A stretch of 64,000 nt of DNA, taken from positions 314,279 through 378,278 of the forward strand of contig CAWEDV010000005.1 in assembly GCA_963807975.1 (NCBI GenBank), given 5' to 3'. Origin of the DNA: JAACFF01 sp963807975. GTDB lineage: Bacteria; Chloroflexota; Anaerolineae; Promineifilales; Promineifilaceae. The notes beneath the pieces are model-generated. The model made no database searches. It was not told where the DNA came from and saw only the letters and a program-made list of their open reading frames with translations. Position 1 is the stretch's first letter, and each line of letters opens with the position of its first letter. The translations under genes and the position numbers were made by a program. This document shows, in pieces, positions 54,139-62,807 of this stretch.

Positions 54139-55275
54139 TCATCCGGCATAGGCAGTATAGACATAATACCAGAGAGGAATCAGCCCCAGGAGGGCGATGA
54201 GGGCCATAATACCCAGGCCAATGGCCATCCAATCCGGCCCGCTCACTTGTGTGAGAGGCGGGGTAGTATAGGCGTCCGTTTGTGCGCTGGGTCTAGTTTT
54301 ATCGGCAGGGACCGCGGCGTTGGTTTCCTCTCGCTGCGGCCTGGGGAAGAGCTGCGTTTGCTGTTCACTGATGGGCGTCGCTATGCTGGCCACGGTGGCG
54401 GTCTCAACAGCACCCATAGGACCGGTTTCGGCCTGACTGTTGCTGCGGTAAGTAGTCAAAACACGGCCAAGTTGGCCGGCCGTACGGTAGCGACCGGAGG
54501 ATTCTTTGGCCAGGACCTTGTCAACGATCAGTTCCATTTGTTCGGGCACAGCAGGGTTGAGATCGCTGACCAAAGGCGGCTTCTCTTGGATATGTTTTAG
54601 CGCCAGCGCGGTCTGGGATTCGGCTGAAAAAGGAAGCTGGCCGGTGAGCATTTCGAACATAATGACGCCGATGGCATAAACATCGGAAGCAGGCGTCGGC
54701 GGTTCGCCGGCCGCTTGCTCGGGGGAGAAATATTGGGGCGTGCCCCAAAGCTGGTCGTCCTGCATCTGCTGGCTGGCCTCGCTCATAGCGCGCGCGATGC
54801 CAAAATCGGCAACCTTGATGCGATCGTCTCGGGTCACAAGCACGTTTTGCGGTTTGACGTCGCAGTGCACGAGATTGGCCCTGTGGGCGTAGCCAATGCC
54901 GTCACAGATCTGGATGATCAAGTTAAAAAATCGGCTGGTGGGCATGAGCAGCCCGTCCTTATTGTACTCTCGAATGACCTGCTTCAAAGTCAGACCGCGG
55001 ACATATTCCATGACGATATATTGGGCGTGGCCATCCTCGCCAATATCATGGACGGTGACAATATTAGGATGCTGCAAGCTGGCGGCTGAATAGGCCTCCT
55101 GGCGAAAGCGCTGTAAGAAATCTTGATCGGTAGAAAAGCTTTCGTGAAGCATCTTCACAGCGACGACCCGACCCAGGAGCAGATCCTGGGCACGGTAAAC
55201 GACGGACATGCCGCCGCTGCCGATGCGGCCCAGAAGTTTATAGCGGTCGTTGAGGATTCTTTCTTCGCCGATCAT
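54139..55275 (-). CDS. membrane-anchored Ser/Thr protein kinase
   Basis: PknB-like Hanks kinase, 378 residues. Gly loop GRIGSGGMSVVY, VAVK with Lys41, Glu60, catalytic loop HCDVKPQNVL with Asp139, and DFG at 157-159 followed by the GTPQYFSPEQ activation segment. The loop reads HCD instead of HRD, so this is a non-RD kinase. A Ser/Thr/Gln-rich juxtamembrane stretch (about 270-340) precedes one C-terminal helix (about 350-372) and only a few outer residues, so there is no PASTA or other sensor domain. Kinase targets are unknown. It is transcribed in the same direction as ftsH, 117 bases upstream. Confidence 0.92.
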   Translation of the reverse strand: MIGEERILNDRYKLLGRIGSGGMSVVYRAQDLLLGRVVAVKMLHESFSTDQDFLQRFRQEAYSAASLQHPNIVTVHDIGEDGHAQYIVMEYVRGLTLKQVIREYNKDGLLMPTSRFFNLIIQICDGIGYAHRANLVHCDVKPQNVLVTRDDRIKVADFGIARAMSEASQQMQDDQLWGTPQYFSPEQAAGEPPTPASDVYAIGVIMFEMLTGQLPFSAESQTALALKHIQEKPPLVSDLNPAVPEQMELIVDKVLAKESSGRYRTAGQLGRVLTTYRSNSQAETGPMGAVETATVASIATPISEQQTQLFPRPQREETNAAVPADKTRPSAQTDAYTTPPLTQVSGPDWMAIGLGIMALIALLGLIPLWYYVYTAYAG

Positions 55276-55300
55276 AGGACCATTTTAGTCGGCTTTTAGT

Positions 55301-55473
55301 CATACCACAAGAAATGGTATGGCTTGTTGATACTGATTGCCATCGAATCTTTTTTTTCGGGAAACGGTGTCGTTTTCGTCACGCTGAATTAATGAGTGAC
55401 ATGAGCCAGTGCATGACATATTGACAGGCGCACGATGGATAGATATCTAGAAATTCATAAGAGGATCATACCA
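55301..55473. repeat. CATACCA motif: hairpin plus a distant copy in a 321-base gene-free gap
   Basis: The gap 55276-55596 holds no gene. CATACCA (55301-55307) and TGGTATG (55315-55321) form a 7-bp hairpin 25 bases before the kinase start, and a further direct CATACCA lies at 55467-55473. Spacing and position would suit regulator binding or a leader hairpin, but three 7-mers may also be chance. The rest of the gap is the promoter region of the tRNA operon. Confidence 0.4.
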
Positions 55474-55551
55474 TAGAACTATTGTTCTTTTCAAGATCAG
55501 AAAATATACCGAACCGGGTCAATAATTAAACCAATCAGGGGCTAAGCATAT

Positions 55552-55580
55552 TTGCCGCAGAGGGTTGGTTATGATAGCAT
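55552..55580 (+). promoter_or_regulatory. promoter of the tRNA operon
   Basis: TTGCCG at 55552-55557 and TAGCAT at 55575-55580 are 17 bases apart. The first tRNA starts about 10 bases after the expected transcription start. Confidence 0.65.
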
Positions 55581-55596
55581 TCCCGCTGAAGTTCAT

Positions 55597-55673
55597 GGCG
55601 GGTGTGGTGTAGTGGTTAACACGTCTGGTTGTGGCCCAGAAGATCGGGAGTTCGAATCTCCTCACTCGCCCCA
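55597..55673 (+). tRNA. tRNA-His (anticodon GTG)
   Basis: A full cloverleaf is visible. The acceptor GCGGGTG (from 55598) pairs with CACTCGC (55663-55669), and the extra G at -1 (55597) opposite C73 is the tRNA-His identity mark. The anticodon loop carries GTG in TGGTTGTGGCCCA. The T arm is GGGAGTTCGAATCTCC. The 3' CCA is encoded (55671-55673). Confidence 0.95.
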
Positions 55674-55682
55674 AAATCAAAA

Positions 55683-55708
55683 AGACCTTCCGTTCGCGCG
55701 GGAGGTCT
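55683..55708 (+). repeat. hairpin between the two tRNAs
   Basis: AGACCTTCC pairs with GGGAGGTCT (one G-T pair). No T run follows, so it is more likely a processing or spacer stem than a terminator. Confidence 0.5.
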
Positions 55709-55719
55709 CTTAGATTCAA

Positions 55720-55792
55720 GCGCCCGTAGCTCAATGGATAGAGTATCTGGCTTCGAACCAGGCGGTTGGGGGTTCGAGTCCCTCCGGGCGTA
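55720..55792 (+). tRNA. tRNA-Arg (anticodon TCG)
   Basis: A cloverleaf with acceptor GCGCCCG/CGGGCGT, D arm GCTCAATGGATAGAGT, anticodon loop CTTCGAA giving TCG (reads CGA and other CGN codons), and T arm GGGGGTTCGAGTCCC. The discriminator is A (55792). CCA is not encoded, unlike the tRNA-His 47 bases upstream. Confidence 0.93.
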
Positions 55793-55803
55793 CTCCCTAT
55801 ATA

Positions 55804-55835
55804 GAAAGGTCTGTGATTGATTTCATGGACCTTTC
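55804..55835 (+). terminator. terminator-like hairpin after the tRNA operon
   Basis: GAAAGGTC (55804-55811) pairs with GACCTTTC (55828-55835), followed by TCCATTT. The T run is weak. From 55836 to 56069 I see no gene or clear element. Confidence 0.5.
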
Positions 55836-56069
55836 TCCATTTATAAGAGGTTTCGGATTAAAGGTACACAATACAACTACATTCATCATCGAGGAGAAGA
55901 GATTGAAGTTCCACGCTGAGCCCTGATTTTAGTCTCAGAAGTCCTAAGATGTTTTGAGATCCCCATAATGAGACATTAATTGAGCCCCGTATGCTTTAAG
56001 CACCTCCTTTCCTAACTTATTGAGACGCGGGCCGGAGATCCTTACCAAATGACATCGATTAAACATTGC

Positions 56070-58790
56070 TTAAGGTTGCACCAATCCTATTCGTTCGAAA
56101 ATGGCCTCGAGACCGATGATCAAGCCGCCGGCTAGCCCGATGACCGCTATCGGAATTATGATCATGACGACAATTCCCAAAAATGGAAGAATAAAGGCTC
56201 GCCAGCCATATGTCTCATGTGCCTCGGCTGCCGCCATCCAAGTCGCCAGGAAAAATACCGTTGATGTCAGAAAAACTGCGATCGGTGCAAAAGGGGGAAT
56301 CAGGGCCAACAAATCCAAGATATTAACAGTTTGAGCAAATCCCAGGCCGCGCATTGTCCTGGTGAAATACCCTTTTCGAGTGAGAAGCCGCCCCGCCCAA
56401 AATATGGCAAGAACAGACAACAACCAGGCAAATATTCCCACGAATACTGATAGCAGTTCGAATCCAGGATCGGCACGAAGATAGGCAGATATCGCCGAGA
56501 ACCCAACACCTAGCAATAAAGCAGGTCCGGTCATCCGCCTATCGTTCACGATGTTTTGATAGGTGGAACGGTCAAGAATCAACACATGGCTTGCATAACT
56601 CAACCAGGTTCGCACATCCTTCAGACCTGCCCAGAGATTAGCCCATGACCAATCACCTTCCGCTGGGGCTGGATCTTGTTCCTCCGCCAACTCTTCAACT
56701 GAGATGGGTTGGCTACGAAAATCATTGAGAATCTGGAAAACATCTATCGCATTCCGCGTTGAGCCAACCGCCATGCTTGGTGGATGAAAGATGAAAGCAT
56801 CTGTTTGTTCACCGCCGAGGCCGCCATGATTCCCGATGAGCTCCTCCAAGGCAGCGACTGTTCCATCTGGGTAAACCGTGCTGATTACCATTAAGTCACC
56901 GGCATTCGGAAAATCCATTACACGCCGCACTTGCCAAACCCTCGTCTCCAGTGAGGAAGCGCCGAAAGAAGCAGGATCTTCTGGAGCATAGGGCTTTAGG
57001 GGATCTTGACCAATTACTTCGCCGGTATGCAGATTTCGCCTGCCATTTTTTCCCAAGGCAACCGGTGAACCATCTTCTTCATATCCACAAACCAGACCAA
57101 TACCTTCATGTTCAATCAAGGCCTCGACCATGCCCGGATACGCCTGATCCAACTCATTAAGATTGATTTTTCGAGGGTGTAAATCAAAATAGACTTGAGC
57201 GAGATTGCCACTGCCATAAGCCGTTACTTGTGCCTCATGAGGACGATCATCGCTTCCTTCCGCTGCTTCCCGTCTTCTAGCACTGTTGTCCAAAATCTTT
57301 TTGGCTCGCTTAGCAGCTGCCCGTCCTGTACGGCCGCCAACACCCGTTTCCTGGATATTCTCCAATTCGCCGGATACTGCATTAATGGAGGTCACCCCTG
57401 TATCGCCGCCCATTGATTGGGCGACCGTAGTCCCGTGCGGTAGCTGTTCTTCGATAAACTCTTTAAGAGATACACCGTAGCGCTGCTTAAAGGTGGCGCC
57501 AAAGGACTGCCCATGATCGGAGAGAATGATTAAACTGTATGGTCGCGGAGCCTTCTTCTTGATCGTCTCATGAATTCGTTTGATAACCCGATCATAGGTC
57601 GACAAAACCTTAAAAGCGTCACTGGTCCAAGGGCCAGAATGATGGGCGACTTCATCATAACCCGGCCAGGTAACGTAAATCGAAGGAGCGCCACGAATGA
57701 TATCCAAGATAGTAAGATTGGCGGCGATATCGCGCATGAATACGGTTGTGGCCGCCCTTATGAACGGGTAACCATGGGCAAGTCGATCCAGTCGCGGTTT
57801 CACGTCGTTTCGTCTTTGCTGCCACCCCTGCCATATTTCACGAACAACATCAACCAAAAACAAGACAATGGTATGCGCTAAGAAATATGGGTTTAGCAAA
57901 AGCAGATAAACATCTTCAGCTCTGCGCGTTTTCTCATCACTATCAGCATCAAATAAACCGGCCAGGGTCAGAAGCGACTTTTGCGCATCGCCATTCAACA
58001 TATTATTGATACTCGAACCACCGCGCATTAGACCTTCTCCATGTGCGTAGCGGCCGTTTAATTCAGTAGCATCGCTCCCTGAAACATAGAGTTTTTGTTT
58101 TTCCTTGTCGTACCAGCGAAAGGCAGGAATATCGTTGTTGTCCCCAAACATGATTCCGGCCTGGCAAGCTGATGTTTGCGAAGGGATCCCACAATCAACA
58201 TGAGATAGGAAATAGCCCTCCTCCTCCATCATTCGCTGCAATGTGGGCATGCGGCCGTCGGCAAGGGCTTTCTTTAAATGATGAAAACTCAAACCATCAA
58301 TTTCCATCATCACTAAGCCGCGCGCATCTGGTGAATCATCCATATAAGAATGTCTCAGTGCGAGACGCTCAATCAAACTTTGATAGAAAGAACCTTCATC
58401 CTTCACTTCCAATATACCGGTTAGGATGACATTGATTGCCGAGAAGATAAGGCCGCCAATAACCGCGCTTAGCAACCCTTCGACGTGGAATACAGGTAAA
58501 AGCCAAGAAGTAATGAGGAGAGCTATGGCGTTCACAAAAAAGCCAATGACAAAAACGGCGATGAAGCCAAGTGGTCGAGCTATGAGCAGGATAAGTGGTC
58601 TAATCAGAAAATTGACAACACCTAAAAGAAAGGCCGCTGCAAAGGCATCTAACAAAGCAGTTAACGGATCAGTCGTGATGAAGGCAATGCCGGGCAAAAT
58701 GGCGGCCGTTATTAAGAGAGATAACCCATCAACAAACCACAGAACGAGGAAACGCATGATGGCTTTGGTGAAATTAGAAAAGACGCTCAT
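56070..58790 (-). CDS. 4-TM / phosphodiesterase / Yip1-like membrane fusion
   Basis: 906 residues in three parts. Residues about 8-125 form a 4-helix module of the kind called mycobacterial 4-TM holin family IV (FVDGLSLLITAAILPGI, FLIRPLILLIARPLGF). Residues about 150-680 form an alkaline-phosphatase-superfamily domain of the nucleotide-pyrophosphatase kind: EIDGLS metal Asp, PSQTSACQAG with the likely Thr/Ser nucleophile, WPGYDEVAHHSG, LSDHGQSFGATF and NHGGLGGEQTDAF for the remaining metal ligands. Residues about 715-900 form a 5-helix Yip1-like region. Catalysis likely faces outside. Lipid-head-group or polymer phosphoester cleavage is inferred. An AAAGGTAAG site precedes the ATG. Confidence 0.84.
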   Translation of the reverse strand: MSVFSNFTKAIMRFLVLWFVDGLSLLITAAILPGIAFITTDPLTALLDAFAAAFLLGVVNFLIRPLILLIARPLGFIAVFVIGFFVNAIALLITSWLLPVFHVEGLLSAVIGGLIFSAINVILTGILEVKDEGSFYQSLIERLALRHSYMDDSPDARGLVMMEIDGLSFHHLKKALADGRMPTLQRMMEEEGYFLSHVDCGIPSQTSACQAGIMFGDNNDIPAFRWYDKEKQKLYVSGSDATELNGRYAHGEGLMRGGSSINNMLNGDAQKSLLTLAGLFDADSDEKTRRAEDVYLLLLNPYFLAHTIVLFLVDVVREIWQGWQQRRNDVKPRLDRLAHGYPFIRAATTVFMRDIAANLTILDIIRGAPSIYVTWPGYDEVAHHSGPWTSDAFKVLSTYDRVIKRIHETIKKKAPRPYSLIILSDHGQSFGATFKQRYGVSLKEFIEEQLPHGTTVAQSMGGDTGVTSINAVSGELENIQETGVGGRTGRAAAKRAKKILDNSARRREAAEGSDDRPHEAQVTAYGSGNLAQVYFDLHPRKINLNELDQAYPGMVEALIEHEGIGLVCGYEEDGSPVALGKNGRRNLHTGEVIGQDPLKPYAPEDPASFGASSLETRVWQVRRVMDFPNAGDLMVISTVYPDGTVAALEELIGNHGGLGGEQTDAFIFHPPSMAVGSTRNAIDVFQILNDFRSQPISVEELAEEQDPAPAEGDWSWANLWAGLKDVRTWLSYASHVLILDRSTYQNIVNDRRMTGPALLLGVGFSAISAYLRADPGFELLSVFVGIFAWLLSVLAIFWAGRLLTRKGYFTRTMRGLGFAQTVNILDLLALIPPFAPIAVFLTSTVFFLATWMAAAEAHETYGWRAFILPFLGIVVMIIIPIAVIGLAGGLIIGLEAIFERIGLVQP

Positions 58791-58845
58791 AGAAATTTCT
58801 TACCTTTAGGGACACTTAAATCAATTGGATTAAATACGCACCTGA

Positions 58846-58945
58846 TCATTGTTCTTTTGCCATAGGTTTTCTCAATCGCCACCAGGCAAAGATGAATAAT
58901 AGAAAGCCATACAAGATCAGACCCAATAACATTTGTAGTTCGATG
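58846..58945 (-). pseudogene. remnant C-terminus of an ABC-2 permease
   Basis: Directly after the patatin stop, the minus strand encodes LQMLLGLILYGFLLFIFAWW, then RLRKPMAKEQ and a stop at 58846-58848. This closely parallels the end of the intact permease at 60310 (LILYGVLLFTFAWWRLRRLMARE), and the DNA shares CGCCACCAGGCAAAG exactly. No larger permease frame precedes it; upstream in that frame is the patatin gene read out of register. It looks like the tail of a duplicated permease whose body has been lost or replaced. A 28-residue single-helix peptide from ATG 58932 cannot be excluded. Confidence 0.68.
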
Positions 58946-60253
58946 CTACTCCAATTCCATTTCCTGCAAACATTCGCGCATCGCCTCTTGACCTGAGTTC
59001 AATAAGATTTGGATGCGCTCATCACTCATGTCGAATTCCAGGGTGTCAAAACCGCCTACGGGAAGGTGGCAGACGACGTCAGGGTGGGTGCGCACGATGA
59101 AATGATCATGGTTCTTGAGGAAGGTGGTTAATAGCGCCTGGTTTCGCTCTTTGACGGTTGACCAGCGGCTGTGCAGCGGATCGTCATGTTCTATGACGGG
59201 TGGTTCTGTGCCTATGGCCGCTTCAACGGGAATGGCGTCATTCAAAAAGAGTCCCACGACGCGATCCCGATCAGGCTCGATGCCCATCGCTTCCATGAAT
59301 TCCGGCTCTTCAGATACAACCATTTCAATTCCGAAATTTGATCCCAGGCCGCCGTCGACAATATCATGCCCGCTGATATCTTCACCCAAGTAGGTGCCCC
59401 ATTCAGGCTGCCAAGTGACGTGATTGTAGACGAAGGGAATACTCATCGACATGCGGATAAGCCAGGCGACCGGCAAATCAGGAGCCGTGCGATGGTTGAT
59501 GATCAACATCTTGTGATCGGTGACATCGGTGATGATCGCCGTGAGATCGTTGCCGGTCTCTTCGTGGAATTCCCCTAGCGTTAGCTGCGAATAGTTACGG
59601 CCGTCGGCATCCAGTTTCTCATCCAGCCAGGCCAGAAATTCTTCCCCGGCGTAAACACCGCCAAACTCAATAAATGAGAAAGCTTCTCGCAGCGCCTGAT
59701 GTTCCAAAATCTGGTGCATAACGGACTCGTCAAGCTGCTCGGCCGTATCGATCGGCAAAAAACTATCCAGAAAGTGTTCGAAAAACGCGAAAAGCAAGCT
59801 CTCGCGAACAGTTTCATCAGAAAACGATCCCGGCACATCCATAAACTTGGCCAGAATGATCTTGCCGTCCGGCGTTCGTTCAGTGATGGCCGCGACCATC
59901 TCATTGGCGCTGTAACCTGAAGCGACCATGAGCGCCATGATCGAACCGGATGAGGTGCCAACCACGCGGCGATAGCTTATGCCCTGTTCTTCCAGTTCTT
60001 TGAGGGCGCCAACCTGGGCGATGCTCTTAGCACCACCGCCGGAGAAGACGATGTCAAGACCATCCTCGCTGTACTGCAAGCCGGATCCGCCAACAGCAGC
60101 GGGCAGGCCGGCAGTTGTTTCTTCGGTATCAACCGCGTCAGCGGTGGTTTCAGAACTCCCGGCTGCGTCGTCATTTTCGTCTGAATTACAGGCAGCTAGC
60201 AGCGCTAAAACTAACATTGTTACAATGAGCAAAAGCCTTTTAGTTAATCGCAT
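58946..60253 (-). CDS. patatin-like phospholipase lipoprotein
   Basis: 435 residues from ATG 60253, with GAGGAG six bases upstream; longer in-frame starts run into the permease gene. A lipoprotein signal ends in LLAAC (Cys22), then a Thr/Asp-rich linker to about 58. The patatin domain has the oxyanion loop SGGGAKS (71-77), the nucleophile elbow GTSSG with Ser101, and the catalytic Asp in VDGGLGSNFG. Ser/Asp dyad enzymes of this kind hydrolyse acyl lipids. Unusually, it is predicted extracytoplasmic and membrane-tethered. It lies downstream of an ABC-2 exporter and immediately before a permease-tail remnant. Confidence 0.9.
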   Translation of the reverse strand: MRLTKRLLLIVTMLVLALLAACNSDENDDAAGSSETTADAVDTEETTAGLPAAVGGSGLQYSEDGLDIVFSGGGAKSIAQVGALKELEEQGISYRRVVGTSSGSIMALMVASGYSANEMVAAITERTPDGKIILAKFMDVPGSFSDETVRESLLFAFFEHFLDSFLPIDTAEQLDESVMHQILEHQALREAFSFIEFGGVYAGEEFLAWLDEKLDADGRNYSQLTLGEFHEETGNDLTAIITDVTDHKMLIINHRTAPDLPVAWLIRMSMSIPFVYNHVTWQPEWGTYLGEDISGHDIVDGGLGSNFGIEMVVSEEPEFMEAMGIEPDRDRVVGLFLNDAIPVEAAIGTEPPVIEHDDPLHSRWSTVKERNQALLTTFLKNHDHFIVRTHPDVVCHLPVGGFDTLEFDMSDERIQILLNSGQEAMRECLQEMELE

Positions 60254-60309
60254 ACCATACTCCTCGTATGAAATGGTGGACAAGAAGAAATTTTGCCCTA
60301 CAAAGATCC

Positions 60310-61824
60310 TTACTCTCTGGCCATGAGTCTTCTGAGGCGCCACCAGGCAAAGGTAAAGAGCAAAACACCGTACAAGATCAAACCGATGAGCAAGAGCGGT
60401 TCGGGTTGTAGACCACGCAGCATCACGTCTTGTAATAACGCCGTGCCATAGGTCGCTGGCAGCAGCCAAGAAACGATGTGGACACCGGTAAGCAGGCGGT
60501 GTAGGGCGATGAAAAAGCCGCTGAAAAAGATGCTGGCCAGTAAGACGATCATCGAATATTGTACTGCCTGGCTGTCCGTCTGCGAGATCGTAGAGATGGC
60601 GAAGCCCATGGCAAGTGAAGTATATAGCAAGGCCAGGACAACGGCCGTATAGGCTAACCAGGTGCCTAACATCGGCACATGGAGCATGAATATCACCAGC
60701 GCGGTTAAGATAGCGGCTAAGAGGCCCCCCAAGATCAAAAAGCTGATGGTCTTGCCTAGCAGCGTCTCGAAGGAACTGATGGGCGCCGCCCGGAAAAGCT
60801 CAATCGATCCCCCTACCCTTTCGCGAACGATGGCCAAAGCGGCCAGGGTGATGGCGATATGCTGCAAGAGCAGCGAAATGACGCCAGGCACGTAGAAATC
60901 AATCGGACCAAAGGTCACATCAGACAACTGAATCGCTTTCCCGGCAAACGGCCGGGCCAGGACGGCCGAATCGACGTCGACAAACTGCACCAGAAAATCG
61001 TCAACCAAGGCCAATTCATTCTCCAGCTCTTCCACCTGTTCGATTTCGGCGCTGTAATCTTCTTCTCCCGGGCTAAACTCTTCGAGCTGCAGCATGATCT
61101 GCTCGGCTCTGATCAGACTCTCGAACGGGTCCTCAGTTGTATCCTCATCGGCGATGCTGTTTATACCTTCGAAGGCGGCCAGGCTGGAGGATAAGGCGAG
61201 ATTAATCTGCTCGAAATCACGGGCTAGAGCGACGATATCATCGGCCGCTTTTTCGCTGTTGCCATCTTCCAAATCCTGGCGGAGGCCCATGGCGTCGGTA
61301 TGCGCTTCCTGCACTTTGGCCAGGATATCGTCAGATTCTTCTTTGGCCTTATCTAGGGTCCTGATCATGACTAATCTGTTCACTTCTTCGACATAGGCGC
61401 GTTCGAGCGTGTTGACGAACATCTGCTCCAGGGGATCGATCTCGTGATGGATAATATCCATTTCAGCATGCTGGTTATCCTGGAGATCCCCGTAGGGATC
61501 CGCCGGAGTGAGCAGCACCAGGTCGATTTCACCGGCGTTGAGCCGGGCCGTCGCTTCTTCTTGGGAGCTGACAATGTCTACCATATCCACCGCACCAGCA
61601 AGGCGACCGGCGATCTCTCTGATTTCCTCGTCAATTGTACTATCGGCAGGGATAACCATTATCGTGCGCATCGTGCGCAAACTGTTGTTGTAGCCAATGC
61701 CAAATATGAGGAGGATGAGAAACGGTCCCAGGATGAGAGTAGCTACCAGCCGTGGCTGGCGCAGGATCTCGGCCATTTCCTTACGCACAAAAGATGAAAC
61801 GCGAATTAGGAATTCAGTGATCAT
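60310..61824 (-). CDS. ABC-2 type permease with large extracytoplasmic domain
   Basis: 504 residues. One helix near the N-terminus (about 28-46) is followed by a long outer domain (about 50-300) with acidic, helical, partly coiled-coil sequence. A block of five or six helices follows (about 315-495), including RVGGSIELFRAAPISSFETLLGKTISF, typical of the ABC-2/YhaP-YhgE kind. The start overlaps the ATPase stop by four bases (ATGA). The exported substrate is unknown; the patatin lipoprotein downstream hints at lipids or membrane proteins. Confidence 0.86.
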   Translation of the reverse strand: MITEFLIRVSSFVRKEMAEILRQPRLVATLILGPFLILLIFGIGYNNSLRTMRTIMVIPADSTIDEEIREIAGRLAGAVDMVDIVSSQEEATARLNAGEIDLVLLTPADPYGDLQDNQHAEMDIIHHEIDPLEQMFVNTLERAYVEEVNRLVMIRTLDKAKEESDDILAKVQEAHTDAMGLRQDLEDGNSEKAADDIVALARDFEQINLALSSSLAAFEGINSIADEDTTEDPFESLIRAEQIMLQLEEFSPGEEDYSAEIEQVEELENELALVDDFLVQFVDVDSAVLARPFAGKAIQLSDVTFGPIDFYVPGVISLLLQHIAITLAALAIVRERVGGSIELFRAAPISSFETLLGKTISFLILGGLLAAILTALVIFMLHVPMLGTWLAYTAVVLALLYTSLAMGFAISTISQTDSQAVQYSMIVLLASIFFSGFFIALHRLLTGVHIVSWLLPATYGTALLQDVMLRGLQPEPLLLIGLILYGVLLFTFAWWRLRRLMARE

Positions 61825-62789
61825 GACGTCATCCTCTCTTGCTCGCTGACCTGTTCCATTATCATCACGAATACATCGTCAAACGGGGGCACAAACTCAC
61901 TGACGGACTCAACATTTAATCCTTGCGTTTCACACCAATCGAGCAGCTGCGGAATGGCGGTGCTGGCATTTTCCACGGTTATCCGGGCTGTAAGCGGATC
62001 GAGGAATTTGACTTCCTCTTTGACCAATGGGTGATCCTTCAATGCAGCGACTGTTTCAGCGTTCATCAGTTCAACCGTGCGCAGATCGACAACATGCCCA
62101 TTTAAGGCACGATAGCGCAGCATCTCCGGTGTTTCAACCATGAGCAGCTTGCCATTGCGCATGACGCCGACATAATCACAATAAGCTGCTTCGCCCACGT
62201 ACTGCGTGGTGACGAAGAGCGTATGGCCTTGACCTTTGAGCGTCTGGAAATGATCCCAGAATTTGCGTCTAAGAACTGGGTCAATGCCTGCTGTTGGTTC
62301 ATCCAGGAAAATCAATTCAGGACTATGAATGAGCGTGCTGGCCAAACTGAGACGGCGCTGCATGCCGCCCGAGATATTGCGCACCATCTTCTTCTCATGC
62401 CCCGTCAACTCCACCAGTTCCAAGAGTTCCTCGAGCCGTTCCCGTCGTTTCATGGAATAGCCGTAGATGGAGGCGGCGAAGTTGAGGTTTTCCCAAATCG
62501 TTAATTCCGGATAAAGGATAAATAATTGGGGCATGTAGCCGATGCGTTTTTGATCATCACGGGTAAAGCGGTCCGGTGACTTGCCCAGAACCTTAACCAC
62601 GCCATCGGTAGCCGCGTAATTACCGATGAGTAAGCGCACAGTAGTCGTCTTGCCACAGCCACTAGGGCCGATAAAACCAAAGATGGATCCCTGGGGCACA
62701 TCGAGCGAGACCGTATCTACGGCATTAATGTCCCCAAAGCGCTTAGATACATCACGCATTTGAACGACAGGTTCATCATTTATTTCCAT
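61821..62789 (-). CDS. ABC transporter ATP-binding protein
   Basis: ATPase for the adjacent ABC-2 permease, 322 residues. Walker A is GPSGCGKTT, the Q-loop is in YMPQLFILYPELTIWENL, the signature is ISGGMQRRLSLASTL, Walker B is LIFLDEPTAGIDP and the switch region is FVTTQYVGEAAY, with Gln replacing the usual switch His (TTQY for TTHY). The C-terminal 90 residues are the accessory domain common in drug or lipid exporters. It overlaps the permease start and begins 19 bases after the MscS gene stop. Confidence 0.9.
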   Translation of the reverse strand: MEINDEPVVQMRDVSKRFGDINAVDTVSLDVPQGSIFGFIGPSGCGKTTTVRLLIGNYAATDGVVKVLGKSPDRFTRDDQKRIGYMPQLFILYPELTIWENLNFAASIYGYSMKRRERLEELLELVELTGHEKKMVRNISGGMQRRLSLASTLIHSPELIFLDEPTAGIDPVLRRKFWDHFQTLKGQGHTLFVTTQYVGEAAYCDYVGVMRNGKLLMVETPEMLRYRALNGHVVDLRTVELMNAETVAALKDHPLVKEEVKFLDPLTARITVENASTAIPQLLDWCETQGLNVESVSEFVPPFDDVFVMIMEQVSEQERMTS

Positions 62790-62807
62790 TACGCCTCCTA
62801 TTCATTC

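Noticed and set aside
56070..58790. Holin-like N-terminus as a sign of prophage
   Set aside because: The 4-TM family is mostly non-phage despite its name, and no structural, integrase or lysis genes are near.
58426..58809. Plus-strand frame of 127 codons opposite the 4-TM module
   Set aside because: It is a basic, low-information translation opposite hydrophobic helices and has no promoter.
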